A stretch of 64,000 bases of DNA from Mycobacterium sherrisii (GTDB lineage: Bacteria > Actinomycetota > Actinomycetes > Mycobacteriales > Mycobacteriaceae): NCBI RefSeq assembly GCF_002102355.1, contig NZ_LQPT01000077.1:1-64000 (forward strand). Direction: 5' to 3'. Below the pieces are notes generated by a model. That model had not been told where the DNA came from and searched no databases. It saw nothing but the letters and a program-made list of their open reading frames with translations. Of the stretch, positions 1-8,299 are shown piece after piece (positions within the stretch are counted from its first letter, which is position 1; every line of letters starts with the position of its first letter). Position numbers and translations under genes: made by a program.

Positions 1-1320
1 GTCCGGCATGGGCGGCGGGGCTGGGTTGGCCGGTGGCGGGGGGGCGCCGGCATCGGCAGGCGGCGGCGGCACGTCCTGCGGCGCCTGAGTCTCCGGCGCT
101 TGCGGGGCGGTCGCGCGCGGCGGCGTCACGACGGGTTGCTGTTGAGGCAGGTGCTGGTTACCCGGCGGCATCTCGGGCGGGGTGTTGGACTGCTGGGGCG
201 GGCTGGCGGGCACCTGCACGGGGATCGGCGGCAACGTGAGCCGCTCCTCGGGAATGTCCGGCGGCGGCACCGGCGCCTGACCGTTGATCAGCAGCCGCCC
301 CTTGGCGCTGTTGACCAATGTGGCCCAGCCGCCGTTGCCCAACGTCGCGCCGATGCTGCAAGCGACCTCGCGGCTGCCCGCAGACCAACTCGGCAGCGAT
401 ACGGTCGGGTAGATCAGCGTCAGTGTGGTGGTGCGCAACTTGACCGGCGACAGGTAGGCGCCGGTCATCTTGGTGCAGGCGTCCTTGATGTAGCCGTCTT
501 GCTCCGGTTCGGTCGGCAGCCCGCCGGGGAACTTCTCGCCCAGGTTGACCGTGCCGGTGACCTCCATCGCATGCGGGGCCTTGCAGTCGACCGGGACGTC
601 GATGGGTTGGTTGGCGGTGGTATCGATGCCCAGGCAGGTCCCGGCGGGCCACACCTTGGACTGGTCGACATCGGCGACCTTGCCCTTGAACGCCGCCTGC
701 TCGTTGTTGGACCCGGGCATCTGCAGCCCGCACAGCATGCGGCGCTCACCGGCCTGCCGCCAGGCGCGGTCACCCGCCCACAGCAGGCTGACACTGAACT
801 TGCTGTTGGGGTCGTACTTGGGTCCCATGTAGCGGCGCACCGCCGCCTCGCACTGTTCCTGGCTGATCTGCTGAATCCGCGCCGGCGACGGCGGCGCGGC
901 GGTGGGCCCGTACTCCGACCCGGGGAAGGTCCGCATGTCGATGGACTCGGCCACCTCGAACTTGTGATCATCCGAGCACTTGACGATGGTCGCCGCCTCC
1001 GGGGTGAGATCCGGCCACATCAGGCAGTCGCCGGACTTGGCGCGGTTGAAGGTGGCGTCGCTCTTCGCGCCGGTGCTGGGCACCGGATTGCTGTCCAGGT
1101 AGCCCGCAAGCCGGCCCTGGCCCGGACCGCCGACCGGCAGCGCGGTGACCAGCCCCGCGATCAACAGCCCGCCGAGGGCGAACAGCAGCAGGGCCCGTCG
1201 GGTCGCGGCCGCCTGCAGCGTGCGCGGCCACCGGAAGCTGGCCAGCTGTTCCTCCGCCTCGGCGGCGGGTGGGCTGGGTGCAGAAACTTCCGTCTGGAGG
1301 GCGTCCGACATCGCCTCCAT
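1..1320 (-). CDS. Rv3835-like septum-formation-family membrane protein (3' end beyond window)
   Basis: The frame is open from an ATG at 1320 down to base 1, giving at least 440 codons, so the C-terminus lies outside the window. Residues 1-40 are acidic to neutral and cytoplasmic in character. One hydrophobic segment follows at about 43-62 (RALLLFALGGLLIAGLVTAL). The extracytoplasmic part has spaced Cys residues (SGDCLMWPD, VKCSDDHKFEVAE, QCEAAVRRY, RRMLCGLQ, GTCLGID, VDCKAPHAMEV), a pattern of paired Cys and His typical of the Septum_form/DUF4307-like repeats of actinobacteria. The visible end is a long Pro/Gln/Ala-rich tail. It is divergent from serS, as in M. tuberculosis (Rv3835 next to serS). 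An alternative ATG lies at 1311. The exact function is unknown; a role in envelope or septum biology is inferred only from the family name. Confidence 0.8.
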   Translation of the reverse strand, partial: MEAMSDALQTEVSAPSPPAAEAEEQLASFRWPRTLQAAATRRALLLFALGGLLIAGLVTALPVGGPGQGRLAGYLDSNPVPSTGAKSDATFNRAKSGDCLMWPDLTPEAATIVKCSDDHKFEVAESIDMRTFPGSEYGPTAAPPSPARIQQISQEQCEAAVRRYMGPKYDPNSKFSVSLLWAGDRAWRQAGERRMLCGLQMPGSNNEQAAFKGKVADVDQSKVWPAGTCLGIDTTANQPIDVPVDCKAPHAMEVTGTVNLGEKFPGGLPTEPEQDGYIKDACTKMTGAYLSPVKLRTTTLTLIYPTVSLPSWSAGSREVACSIGATLGNGGWATLVNSAKGRLLINGQAPVPPPDIPEERLTLPPIPVQVPASPPQQSNTPPEMPPGNQHLPQQQPVVTPPRATAPQAPETQAPQDVPPPPADAGAPPPPANPAPPPMPD

Positions 1321-1428
1321 TCTGACAGCACCCCCCGTCGGGCGTGACAAAAGTTACAGATGTGAGTCCTGGGGAGCACTCGCGGATGCTGCGCGCGCCC
1401 GTTGTGGGGAAAAAGTAGTCTTCAGGCC

Positions 1429-2682
1429 GTGATCGACCTCAAGCTGCTCCGGGAAGACCCCGACATCGTCCGCGCCTCTCAACTCAGCCGCGGCGAGGAC
1501 CCGGCGCTGGTGGACGCGCTGCTGGCGGCGGACGCCGCCCGTCGGTCGGCGATCTCGACCGCGGACGCGCTGCGCGCCGAGCAGAAGTCCGCAAGCAAGA
1601 GCGTCGGCGCTGCGTCACCCGACGAACGCCCCGCCCTGCTGGCGCGCGCGAAGCAACTCGCCGAGCAGGTCAAGGCGGCCGAGGCCGCGCAGGCCGACGC
1701 GGAGACGGCGTTCACCGCCGCCCACATGGCGATCTCCAACGTCGTCATCGACGGGGTGCCGGCCGGCGGCGAGGACGACTTCGCCGTACTGGACGTCGTC
1801 GGCGACCGCCCCACGATCGAGAACCCCAAGGATCACTTGGAGCTGGGCGAGTCGCTGGGCCTGATCGACATGCAGCGCGGCGCCAAGGTGTCTGGTTCGC
1901 GGTTCTACTTCTTGACCGGGCAGGGTGCGCTGCTGCAGCTGGGCCTGCTGCAGCTGGCGCTGCGACTGGCCGTCGAGCACGGGTTCACGCCGATGATCCC
2001 GCCGGTGCTGGTACGCCCCGAGGTGATGGCCGGAACGGGGTTCCTGGGCGCCCACGCCGACGAGATCTACCGGGTCGAAGCCGACGATCTGTACCTGGTG
2101 GGCACGTCGGAAGTGCCACTGGCGGGCTATCACTGGAACGAGATCATCGATTTGTCCGGGGGGCCGTTGCGCTATGCGGGCTGGTCGTCGTGTTTTCGCC
2201 GTGAGGCCGGCAGCTACGGCAAGGACACCCGGGGCATCATCCGGGTCCATCAATTCGACAAGGTCGAGGGCTTCGTTTACTGCACGCCCGCCGACGCCGA
2301 GGCCGAGCACCAGCGGCTGCTGGGCTGGCAGCGCGAAATGTTGGCCCGCATCGAGGTGCCGTACCGCGTAATCGATGTGGCCGCAGGCGATCTGGGGTCG
2401 TCGGCGGCCCGCAAGTACGACTGCGAGGCGTGGGTGCCCACCCAGCACACCTACCGCGAGTTGACGTCGACCTCGAACTGCACCACGTTCCAGGCGCGCC
2501 GGCTCTCGACGCGTTACCGCGACGAGAACGGCAAGCCGCAGATCGCCGCCACGCTCAACGGCACGCTGGGCACCACCCGGTGGCTGGTGGCCATCCTGGA
2601 GAACCACCAGCAGCCCGACGGCAGCGTCCGCGTCCCCGCGGCGCTGGTGCCCTTCGTGGGCACCGAAGTGCTTGAGCCCTAA
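1429..2682 (+). CDS. serS: Seryl-tRNA synthetase
   Basis: Cytoplasmic class II aminoacyl-tRNA synthetase that charges tRNA-Ser (and tRNA-Sec in general) with serine. The product is 417 aa, close to the 419 aa of M. tuberculosis SerS. The N-terminal part ([14 protein letters not shown] onward, about 1-110) is the two-helix coiled-coil arm that grips the tRNA long arm. Class II motif 2 is seen around [22 protein letters not shown] and motif 3 near the C-terminus ([17 protein letters not shown]). The GTG at 1429 is chosen because its first residues match the conserved SerS start; the frame is open further upstream to a TTG at 1402 but that adds non-conserved residues. It ends by overlapping the stop codon of the convergent membrane-protein gene by three bases. 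Confidence 0.97.
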   Translation: MIDLKLLREDPDIVRASQLSRGEDPALVDALLAADAARRSAISTADALRAEQKSASKSVGAASPDERPALLARAKQLAEQVKAAEAAQADAETAFTAAHMAISNVVIDGVPAGGEDDFAVLDVVGDRPTIENPKDHLELGESLGLIDMQRGAKVSGSRFYFLTGQGALLQLGLLQLALRLAVEHGFTPMIPPVLVRPEVMAGTGFLGAHADEIYRVEADDLYLVGTSEVPLAGYHWNEIIDLSGGPLRYAGWSSCFRREAGSYGKDTRGIIRVHQFDKVEGFVYCTPADAEAEHQRLLGWQREMLARIEVPYRVIDVAAGDLGSSAARKYDCEAWVPTQHTYRELTSTSNCTTFQARRLSTRYRDENGKPQIAATLNGTLGTTRWLVAILENHQQPDGSVRVPAALVPFVGTEVLEP

Positions 2683-3164
2683 GCGTTTACGGCGGCGCGG
2701 TCCTGTTCGTGGCCGCGCTGGCGCTCGATCGTCGCGAAGTAGAAGGCGAACGCGAACGCGAAGCTGGTGAACAGGCTGGACACGAAGTACAGCCACGGGT
2801 GGCGCAGCCCGCGGCGGTATCCGTCGACGATCGTAAAGATCGGCAGCAGAATCACATTCGCGATCGTGTAGTCCTGGCTGGCCGAACTTGCGGCGGGGTT
2901 GGTGAACATCAACTTGATGTACTCCAGCCAGCTCCCGTGTTCACCCCACAGCGGGTTGGTGGAGCCTTGCGAGTACTCCCGCACGAAGGTGATGTTGAAG
3001 TACCAGCCGAGGGCGATCGACGCGATGCCGACGACGTAGTACACGATCTCCATGGGCGAGAACAGCCCACCATTGGTGGGGCGGGCGAAAACCGTTGGGT
3101 TGGCCCGGACGATCCAGGTGATGACGGCGAGGCCGAGTACCGCGTGAGTGAGTAGCGAGACCAT
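2679..3164 (-). CDS. Small four-helix membrane protein (DUF2834-like, Rv3831-like position)
   Basis: A 161-aa integral membrane protein with hydrophobic segments at about 3-20, 39-60, 100-117 and 127-147, charged ends and no signal-peptide cleavage motif. Order and topology resemble DUF2834-type proteins; position between a TetR regulator and serS matches Rv3831 of M. tuberculosis. Start ATG at 3164 was preferred to the upstream codon at 3254, because the extra 30 residues would run through the operator-like palindrome and the divergent promoter. The gene is divergent from the TetR gene, with only 88 bp between start codons and a shared operator candidate there, so TetR control is plausible. 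Function unknown. Confidence 0.7.
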   Translation of the reverse strand: MVSLLTHAVLGLAVITWIVRANPTVFARPTNGGLFSPMEIVYYVVGIASIALGWYFNITFVREYSQGSTNPLWGEHGSWLEYIKLMFTNPAASSASQDYTIANVILLPIFTIVDGYRRGLRHPWLYFVSSLFTSFAFAFAFYFATIERQRGHEQDRAAVNA

Positions 3165-3187
3165 GGGCGCAGTCTCACCCCGTGCGC

Positions 3188-3212
3188 AAAGTTTTGTCAA
3201 CATTGACATAAC
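3188..3212 (+). promoter_or_regulatory. Candidate TetR operator, site 1 (divergent promoter)
   Basis: The segment contains TGTCAA-CA-TTGACA, an inverted repeat with perfect 6-bp arms and a 2-bp centre, inside AAAGTTTTGTCAACATTGAC. It lies in the 88-bp gap between the divergent membrane-protein and TetR genes. A second copy in the other orientation lies at 3886-3910, with 20 of 25 positions identical. Two matching copies at both promoters next to a TetR gene make an operator for that regulator the simplest reading; binding is inferred. Confidence 0.65.
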
Positions 3213-3252
3213 AGGCGCAATGGCGGTGCGCGTGACTTGATACCTTACTGAC

Positions 3253-3897
3253 ATGGTCAGGCCGGCTCAGACGGCGCGCAGCGAACGCACGCGCGAGGCA
3301 TTGCGGCAGGCTGCCCTGGTGCGGTTCCTGGCCCAGGGTGTGGAGGACACCTCCGCCGAACAGATCGCGGCCGATGCCGGGGTGTCGCTGCGCACGTTCT
3401 ACCGGCACTTCAGCTCCAAGCACGATCTGTTGTTTGCCGACTACACCGGACTGCACTGGTTCCGCGCCGCCCTCGATGCCCGACCCGCCGACGAGGCGAT
3501 CATCGATTCGGTGCAGGCCGCCGTGTTCTCCTTTCCGTATGACGTTGACGCGGTGGCCAAGATCGCCGCACTGCGCCAGGACGAGCTGGACCCCGTCCGC
3601 ATCGTTCGTCATATCCGGGAGGTGCAGGCCGACTTCGCCGATGCCATTGCCACGCAGTTGCACCGGCGGAGCAAGGCCGTCAATGGGACGGCCCGCACGG
3701 CCGACGAGCAGGTCCGTACCGCGGTGACGGCGCACTGCATCGCGGCCGCGGTGTTCGGTGCGATGGAGGTCTGGATGACCGGCGGCGACCGCTCGCTCGG
3801 CGAACTTGCGCGGCTGTGCCACGTCGCCCTGGAGGCGCTGCGGGTGGGGATCACCGATACCTGGCGGACCGCAACCGATCGCCAAGTTTCGTCATAA
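3253..3897 (+). CDS. TetR/AcrR-family transcriptional regulator (Rv3830c-like)
   Basis: A 214-aa cytoplasmic repressor-type protein. The N-terminal helix-turn-helix is clear at residues 15-60 (REALRQAALVRFLAQGVEDT, then SAEQIAADAGVSLRTFYRHF, ending SSKHDLLFADY). The C-terminal helical domain, which binds ligand and dimerises in this family, has no recognisable ligand signature. It is flanked on both sides by copies of the same palindromic element (3188-3212 and 3886-3910), so it probably controls itself, the divergent membrane-protein gene and the downstream oxidoreductase. The second site overlaps its own stop codon. Order and direction match Rv3830c, next to Rv3829c and serS in M. tuberculosis. 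Confidence 0.88.
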   Translation: MVRPAQTARSERTREALRQAALVRFLAQGVEDTSAEQIAADAGVSLRTFYRHFSSKHDLLFADYTGLHWFRAALDARPADEAIIDSVQAAVFSFPYDVDAVAKIAALRQDELDPVRIVRHIREVQADFADAIATQLHRRSKAVNGTARTADEQVRTAVTAHCIAAAVFGAMEVWMTGGDRSLGELARLCHVALEALRVGITDTWRTATDRQVSS

Positions 3898-3910
3898 TTG
3901 ACAAAACTTT
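3886..3910 (-). promoter_or_regulatory. Candidate TetR operator, site 2 (upstream of oxidoreductase)
   Basis: Read on the minus strand this begins AAAGTTTTGTCAATTATGAC, sharing its first 13 bases and 20 of 25 positions with site 1. It overlaps the TetR stop codon and ends 35 bp before the oxidoreductase ATG, a reasonable place to block a separate promoter for that gene. The half-site TTGACA is exact; the other half is degenerate (CGTCAT). Confidence 0.6.
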
Positions 3911-3945
3911 GTGGCCATGCGAGCCTCCTTTGCGGAGGGCAGGAC

Positions 3946-5502
3946 ATGACTGACTTTGACGCGATAGTTATCGGTGCCGGGCACAACGGGCTGACCGCCG
4001 CCGTCCTGCTGCAAAAGGCGGGACTGCGAACACTGTGCCTGGATTCGAAGCTCTACGCCGGCGGAATGGCTTCTACGGTAGAGCTTTTCGACGGATACCA
4101 GTTCGAGATCGCGGGTTCGGTGCAGTTCCCGACGGCACAGGTGGTGGTCGACGAGCTGGGCCTGGACACCCTGCCGACCATCGACCTCGACGTGATGTCG
4201 GTGGCGGTACGCGGTGTCGGCGACGACCCGCTGGTGCAATACAGCGATCCGATCAAGCTGTTCACCCACCTCAACGAGGTGCACGGCGCGGACGCCGTCA
4301 ACGGTATGGCGGGCCTGATGGCCTGGGGCCAAGGCCCGACCCGCGCCCTGGGCCGATTCGAGGCCGGGGCACCGCCCAAAAGCATCGACGAGATGTATGC
4401 CTGTGCCACAAGCGAATTCGAACGCGCAGCGATCGACGACATGCTGTTCGCCTCGGTGACCGACGTGCTGGACCGTTACCTGCCGGACCGCGAGAAGCAT
4501 GGTGCGCTGCGCGGCTCGATGACGGTGCTCGCGGTCAACACGCTGTATCGGGGCCCGGCGACCCCGGGCAGCGCCGCCGCGCTCGCGTTCGGGCTCGGCG
4601 TGCCCGATGGCAGCACCATGCAGATGAAGAAGCTACGGGGCGGTATCGGCGCGCTCACGTCCCACCTGTGCGACGTGCTGACCGGTCACGGCGGCGAACT
4701 GCGGTTGCGCACCAAGGTGACCGAGGTCTTGGTCGACGACGGTCGGGTCGCCGGTGTGCGCACCGAGGCTGGTGACACGGTGACGGCGCCCATCGTGGTC
4801 TCGGGCATCGCCCCGGACGTCACGCTCAACGAGCTGGTCGATCCCGCCGCGCTGCCGGCTGACCTGCGTGAGCGCTATGCCCGCATCGACCACCGGGGCA
4901 GCTACCTGCAGATGCACTTCGCCCTGGACGAGGCACCGCTTTTCGCCCCTCCCTACGAGGCGCTCAACGATCCGGCGATGCAGGCGTCGATCGGCCTGTT
5001 CTGCACGCCCGAAGAGGTTCAGCAGCAATGGGAGGACGCGCGGCGCGGGATCGTCCCGGCCGACCCGACCGTGGTGTTGCAGATTCCCTCGCAGAACGAT
5101 CCGGACCTGGCCCCGCCGGGCAAGCACGCCGCGTCAGCGTTCGCCCTGTTCTTCCCGATCGAGGGGGAGGTGGATTACGGGCAGGCCAAGGTGGAGATGG
5201 GGCAACGCGTGATCGACAAGATTACCCGGCTCGCGCCGAATTTCGAGCGGAGCATCATCCGGCACACCACCTTCACCCCACGGCACATGGGGGTGATGTT
5301 CGGCGCACCCGGCGGCGACTACTGCCACGGACTGTTGAACGCGAACCAGATCGGCCCCAACCGACCCGGGCCGAAAGGCTTTCTTGGCCAACCTATCCCG
5401 ATCAAAGGACTGTACCTGGGAAGTGCGGGCTGCCATGGCGGCCCGGGCATCACCTTCACCCCGGGGTACAACGCCGCGCGCGCGGTGCTCGACGATCGCT
5501 AG
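3946..5502 (+). CDS. FAD-dependent phytoene-desaturase-like oxidoreductase (Rv3829c-like)
   Basis: A 518-aa protein of the NAD(P)/FAD-dependent amine-oxidase/phytoene-desaturase superfamily. The N-terminal Rossmann dinucleotide fold is explicit (AIVIGAGHNGLTAAVLLQKAG, with the acidic end of the second strand and the following YAGGMAST). A C-terminal FAD-binding stretch ends in GLYLGSAGCHGGPGITFTPG, near residues 485-510. Substrate is unknown; relatives desaturate or isomerise polyprenoids and retinoids. Start ATG 3946 follows GGAGGGCAGGAC; a longer frame to 3898 would begin inside the operator and add cysteine-rich non-conserved residues. It is probably repressed by the adjacent TetR protein. 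No signal peptide or membrane segment is seen. Confidence 0.87.
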   Translation: MTDFDAIVIGAGHNGLTAAVLLQKAGLRTLCLDSKLYAGGMASTVELFDGYQFEIAGSVQFPTAQVVVDELGLDTLPTIDLDVMSVAVRGVGDDPLVQYSDPIKLFTHLNEVHGADAVNGMAGLMAWGQGPTRALGRFEAGAPPKSIDEMYACATSEFERAAIDDMLFASVTDVLDRYLPDREKHGALRGSMTVLAVNTLYRGPATPGSAAALAFGLGVPDGSTMQMKKLRGGIGALTSHLCDVLTGHGGELRLRTKVTEVLVDDGRVAGVRTEAGDTVTAPIVVSGIAPDVTLNELVDPAALPADLRERYARIDHRGSYLQMHFALDEAPLFAPPYEALNDPAMQASIGLFCTPEEVQQQWEDARRGIVPADPTVVLQIPSQNDPDLAPPGKHAASAFALFFPIEGEVDYGQAKVEMGQRVIDKITRLAPNFERSIIRHTTFTPRHMGVMFGAPGGDYCHGLLNANQIGPNRPGPKGFLGQPIPIKGLYLGSAGCHGGPGITFTPGYNAARAVLDDR

Positions 5503-5825
5503 CGGGCCAGCAGCTCGTCGAACAGGGCGATGAACTCGTCCGGGCGGGCCGGGGTGAACGCGGGGCTGGGCCGGGTGCCCGGCACGTCCAGGATGATCAA
5601 CCGCGACTTGAGGGGCCGTTGCACGTCCAGCGGCAGCCAATAACGCGGATCCGTCCCGCCCCAGAAGGTGAAGCGCGCGGTGAACCAGCCGAGCGGCTGC
5701 GCCTTGTACCCGCGGATCGCGTCCAGCGCGATGATCTTCGAGGTACCGTCCGGAAAGTGGTAGCGCCGCAGCGTGATCGCCGTGCGGTCGAGTTGAACTA
5801 CCCCGTCTTCGTAGGTATCGCTCAT
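5499..5825 (-). CDS. Small hypothetical protein (Rv3819-like)
   Basis: A 108-aa soluble protein starting MSDTYEDGVVQLDRTAITL. The alternating hydrophobic/charged pattern (ITLRRYHFPDGTSKIIALDA, then WGGTDPRYWLPLDVQR) resembles the beta-rich short PH-like proteins of actinobacteria, but no catalytic motif is seen. Its ATG overlaps the stop of the MBL-Rieske gene in an ATGA arrangement, so the two are translationally coupled and probably act together. The longer reading to 5969 would run inside the upstream gene. The 3' end overlaps the end of the oxidoreductase gene by 4 bp. Function unknown. Confidence 0.75.
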   Translation of the reverse strand: MSDTYEDGVVQLDRTAITLRRYHFPDGTSKIIALDAIRGYKAQPLGWFTARFTFWGGTDPRYWLPLDVQRPLKSRLIILDVPGTRPSPAFTPARPDEFIALFDELLAR

Positions 5826-7387
5826 GTACGACGGCTTCGCAGCTGGTGACCGCGGGTGGTCAGGCAACGACCATCTTCCAGTCGCCACTGCCAGCCGTGC
5901 AGGTTGCACGTCAGTGTATTGCCTTCTACCACACCAAATTTCGATAGGTCCGCCTTCAGGTGCGGACAACGGCGCTGGATCTCCCAGCCGTCCAGAGTGA
6001 TCGACGCGGAATCGTCGTGCGACTCGGCGAACCAGCCGTCGGCGTACGCGATCCGTTCATCGGTGAGGCACTTGAAGAAGGTGTACAGGTACTCGTTGTA
6101 GCCGCCGACGCGCCAGGCCCGGAACCGGGTCGACAAGAAGATGGTGTTGACCCAGTCCGGTTCGCGATCGCGCAGCACCGTGCGGACCAGCTCCGGCGCG
6201 ATTTCGAACCCGTAGCGGACCTTCTCATGCGGAATTCGTTCGCGCACAGTTCGTTTAGGAAAGTCCAAGACCACCGTCTCCGGGCCGATCACCAATTCGA
6301 CGGGGTAGCCGATGCCATCGCAGATCTCGTCGCTTTGCGACATGATCGGCTCGAACAATGCCCGCATCGGTTCCAGCAGTGGCTCGCCGGTGGCTGGTGC
6401 CCAGCTCTGCCGCTCGGCGGCCAGAACCGGCGCCATGCGCTCGGCGTAATCGGCGATATAGGTGGCCTTGCCGGTGGTGAAGATTGCGTCCACCTCCGGC
6501 AGAGGTAACGGATGCTGCAACGAGTTCAGTTGCTTACCAGTGAAATCCGCGACCGAACCGGGAATCATCAACAGGCCGCGGTCATGTCCGTGACGGCGCA
6601 TTTGGTCGAGGAAAACCATTTGATCGGGGAAGATGTTGGCCGGGTCCCCGTGGTCGTCGTTGAGGTGCCGCAACTGCGGATCCAGGAAACACGGGGGACC
6701 TGCGGACGGGACCACCCAGGTCGCGTCGACCTGCGCGATGTACTGACGGGCGCGGTCCATCTGACGCTGCCGCTTCTGGGTACCGAACGACTCCTTGGCC
6801 CGGGCCGGCATGTCGTAAACCATCGGATACCAGATCGCACCGGAGTATTGCAGCAGGTGCACGTCGATGTGCCCGAACTCGGTGGCCAGCATGTCCAGGT
6901 CGACCGGGCGGGCGTCGTTCATGTTGAAAACCGTTGTCTGACCGTCGGACACGACCAGGGCCGAGTCACCGATGGGTCCGTCGGCGGGCGCCCGGAGCGC
7001 GACGATCATGATGTCGAGCGCACCCTTGGGTCCGTCGACCCGATGTTTGATCGAATCGCTGGTCTCGAAGAAACGCCAGAAACCCAACTCCTGCAACGCA
7101 TTCCGGAGATCTGGAACCGGAAAGTCGGGCAGCAGTACCATCGCGTCCTTGTTGACGTGGTCCCGCAGCAGTTTGGCGTCGAAGTGATCCTTGTGCAGGT
7201 GCGAGACGTACAAATAGTCGCAGTCGCCCAACGCGTCCCAGTCCAGCCCGGAGTTGTCCGGAAACGGAAACCAGGAGGCGAAGTAGGCCGGGTTGACCCA
7301 GGGGTCGCACAAGATGCTGCCTGCCCGGGTCCGGATCAGAAATCCGGCGTGGCCTACGCTCGTGACCTGCACAAATGCCTTTCGCAT
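5822..7387 (-). CDS. Metallo-beta-lactamase fold protein with C-terminal Rieske domain (Rv3818-like)
   Basis: About 521 aa. The N-terminal half is a UlaG-like MBL domain: SVGHAGFLIRTRAGSILCDP and the metal motif SHLHKDHFD at about residues 60-70. The C-terminal 100 residues contain a Rieske [2Fe-2S] site, CPH at one loop and CNLHGW at the second (C-x-H, 16 residues, C-x2-H). The MBL plus Rieske pairing recalls CMP-N-acetylneuraminate hydroxylase, where the two domains occur in the opposite order. No sialic-acid function is implied. The ATG at 7387 is chosen because conserved sequence starts there; a GTG at 7426 is possible. Translationally coupled to the small downstream gene. It is probably a redox or oxygenase enzyme of unknown substrate. 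Confidence 0.82.
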   Translation of the reverse strand: MRKAFVQVTSVGHAGFLIRTRAGSILCDPWVNPAYFASWFPFPDNSGLDWDALGDCDYLYVSHLHKDHFDAKLLRDHVNKDAMVLLPDFPVPDLRNALQELGFWRFFETSDSIKHRVDGPKGALDIMIVALRAPADGPIGDSALVVSDGQTTVFNMNDARPVDLDMLATEFGHIDVHLLQYSGAIWYPMVYDMPARAKESFGTQKRQRQMDRARQYIAQVDATWVVPSAGPPCFLDPQLRHLNDDHGDPANIFPDQMVFLDQMRRHGHDRGLLMIPGSVADFTGKQLNSLQHPLPLPEVDAIFTTGKATYIADYAERMAPVLAAERQSWAPATGEPLLEPMRALFEPIMSQSDEICDGIGYPVELVIGPETVVLDFPKRTVRERIPHEKVRYGFEIAPELVRTVLRDREPDWVNTIFLSTRFRAWRVGGYNEYLYTFFKCLTDERIAYADGWFAESHDDSASITLDGWEIQRRCPHLKADLSKFGVVEGNTLTCNLHGWQWRLEDGRCLTTRGHQLRSRRT

Positions 7388-7525
7388 CGGTTTGGGAATT
7401 GCTTGCAGCTTACCGTGCGGGGACACCGTCGGCCCGCCACCGCCGCCGCGCGGCTACCGATCCGGCCGGCGTCTGTTTTCCCCACTTTCCGCGGCGCGCC
7501 GGTGGTGGCACTAGGCTGAGAACCT

Positions 7526-8293
7526 GTGGAACCGGTATATGGGACGGTCATCTTCCTCGCGCGCACGATCTGGCGGCTTCAGGGGCTCAAGATCACCGTC
7601 TCGGGTGTGGAGCATTTGCCGGCCACCGGTGGCGCGGTCATCGCGATCAACCACACCGGCTACCTCGACTTCACCTTTGCCGGGCTGCCGGCCTACCAGC
7701 AGGGCCTCGGCCGCAAGGTGCGGTTCATGGCCAAGCAAGAGGTGTTCGACAGCAAGACCACCGGACCGCTGATGCGCAGCCTGCGGCACATCCCGGTGGA
7801 TCGGCAGGACGGCGCCGCCTCCTACGAAGCGGCGGTCAGAAACCTCAAGGACGGCGAACTCGTCGGCGTCTACCCCGAAGCCACCATCAGCCGCAGCTTC
7901 GAGATCAAGGAATGCAAGAGCGGCGCCGCACGCATGGCGGTGGAGGCGGGCGTGCCGATCATTCCGCACATCGTGTGGGGTGCCCAGCGGATCTGGACCA
8001 AGGGCCACCCCAAGAAGCTGATCCGGCCCAAGGTGCCGATCACCGTGCTCGTCGGCGAACCGATTGAGCCGACGCTGGAAGTGCCCGAACTGCGGGGCCT
8101 GCTGCACTCGCGCATGCAGCATCTGCTGGAACGAGCGCAAGAGCAGTACGGCCCGCACCCGGCCGGCGAGTTCTGGGTACCGCACCGGCTCGGCGGCGGG
8201 GCCCCGTCGTTGGCCGAGACCGCCCGGCTGGACGCCGAGGAAGCGGCCGCGCGGGCGGCCCGGCGCGCCCAAGCCGCGGGGGCGCCGGAGTAG
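7526..8293 (+). CDS. 1-acyl-sn-glycerol-3-phosphate acyltransferase family protein (Rv3816c-like)
   Basis: A 255-aa PlsC-type acyltransferase, first of three tandem paralogues. Motif I is NHTGYLDF (H-x4-D, with Tyr-Leu in place), motif II lies near GRKVRFMAK, and motif III is the conserved GVYPEATISRS stretch (usually FPEGTRS in PlsC). The family transfers acyl groups from acyl-CoA to lysophosphatidate or related acceptors at the inner membrane face; the acceptor here is unknown. The start is GTG 7526, which gives a length near the 259 aa of Rv3816c. The C-terminal 40 residues are Ala/Arg-rich and not conserved. The following gene starts 6 bp after its stop, so the three are likely one transcript. 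Confidence 0.88.
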   Translation: MEPVYGTVIFLARTIWRLQGLKITVSGVEHLPATGGAVIAINHTGYLDFTFAGLPAYQQGLGRKVRFMAKQEVFDSKTTGPLMRSLRHIPVDRQDGAASYEAAVRNLKDGELVGVYPEATISRSFEIKECKSGAARMAVEAGVPIIPHIVWGAQRIWTKGHPKKLIRPKVPITVLVGEPIEPTLEVPELRGLLHSRMQHLLERAQEQYGPHPAGEFWVPHRLGGGAPSLAETARLDAEEAAARAARRAQAAGAPE

Positions 8294-8299
8294 TCGCCG

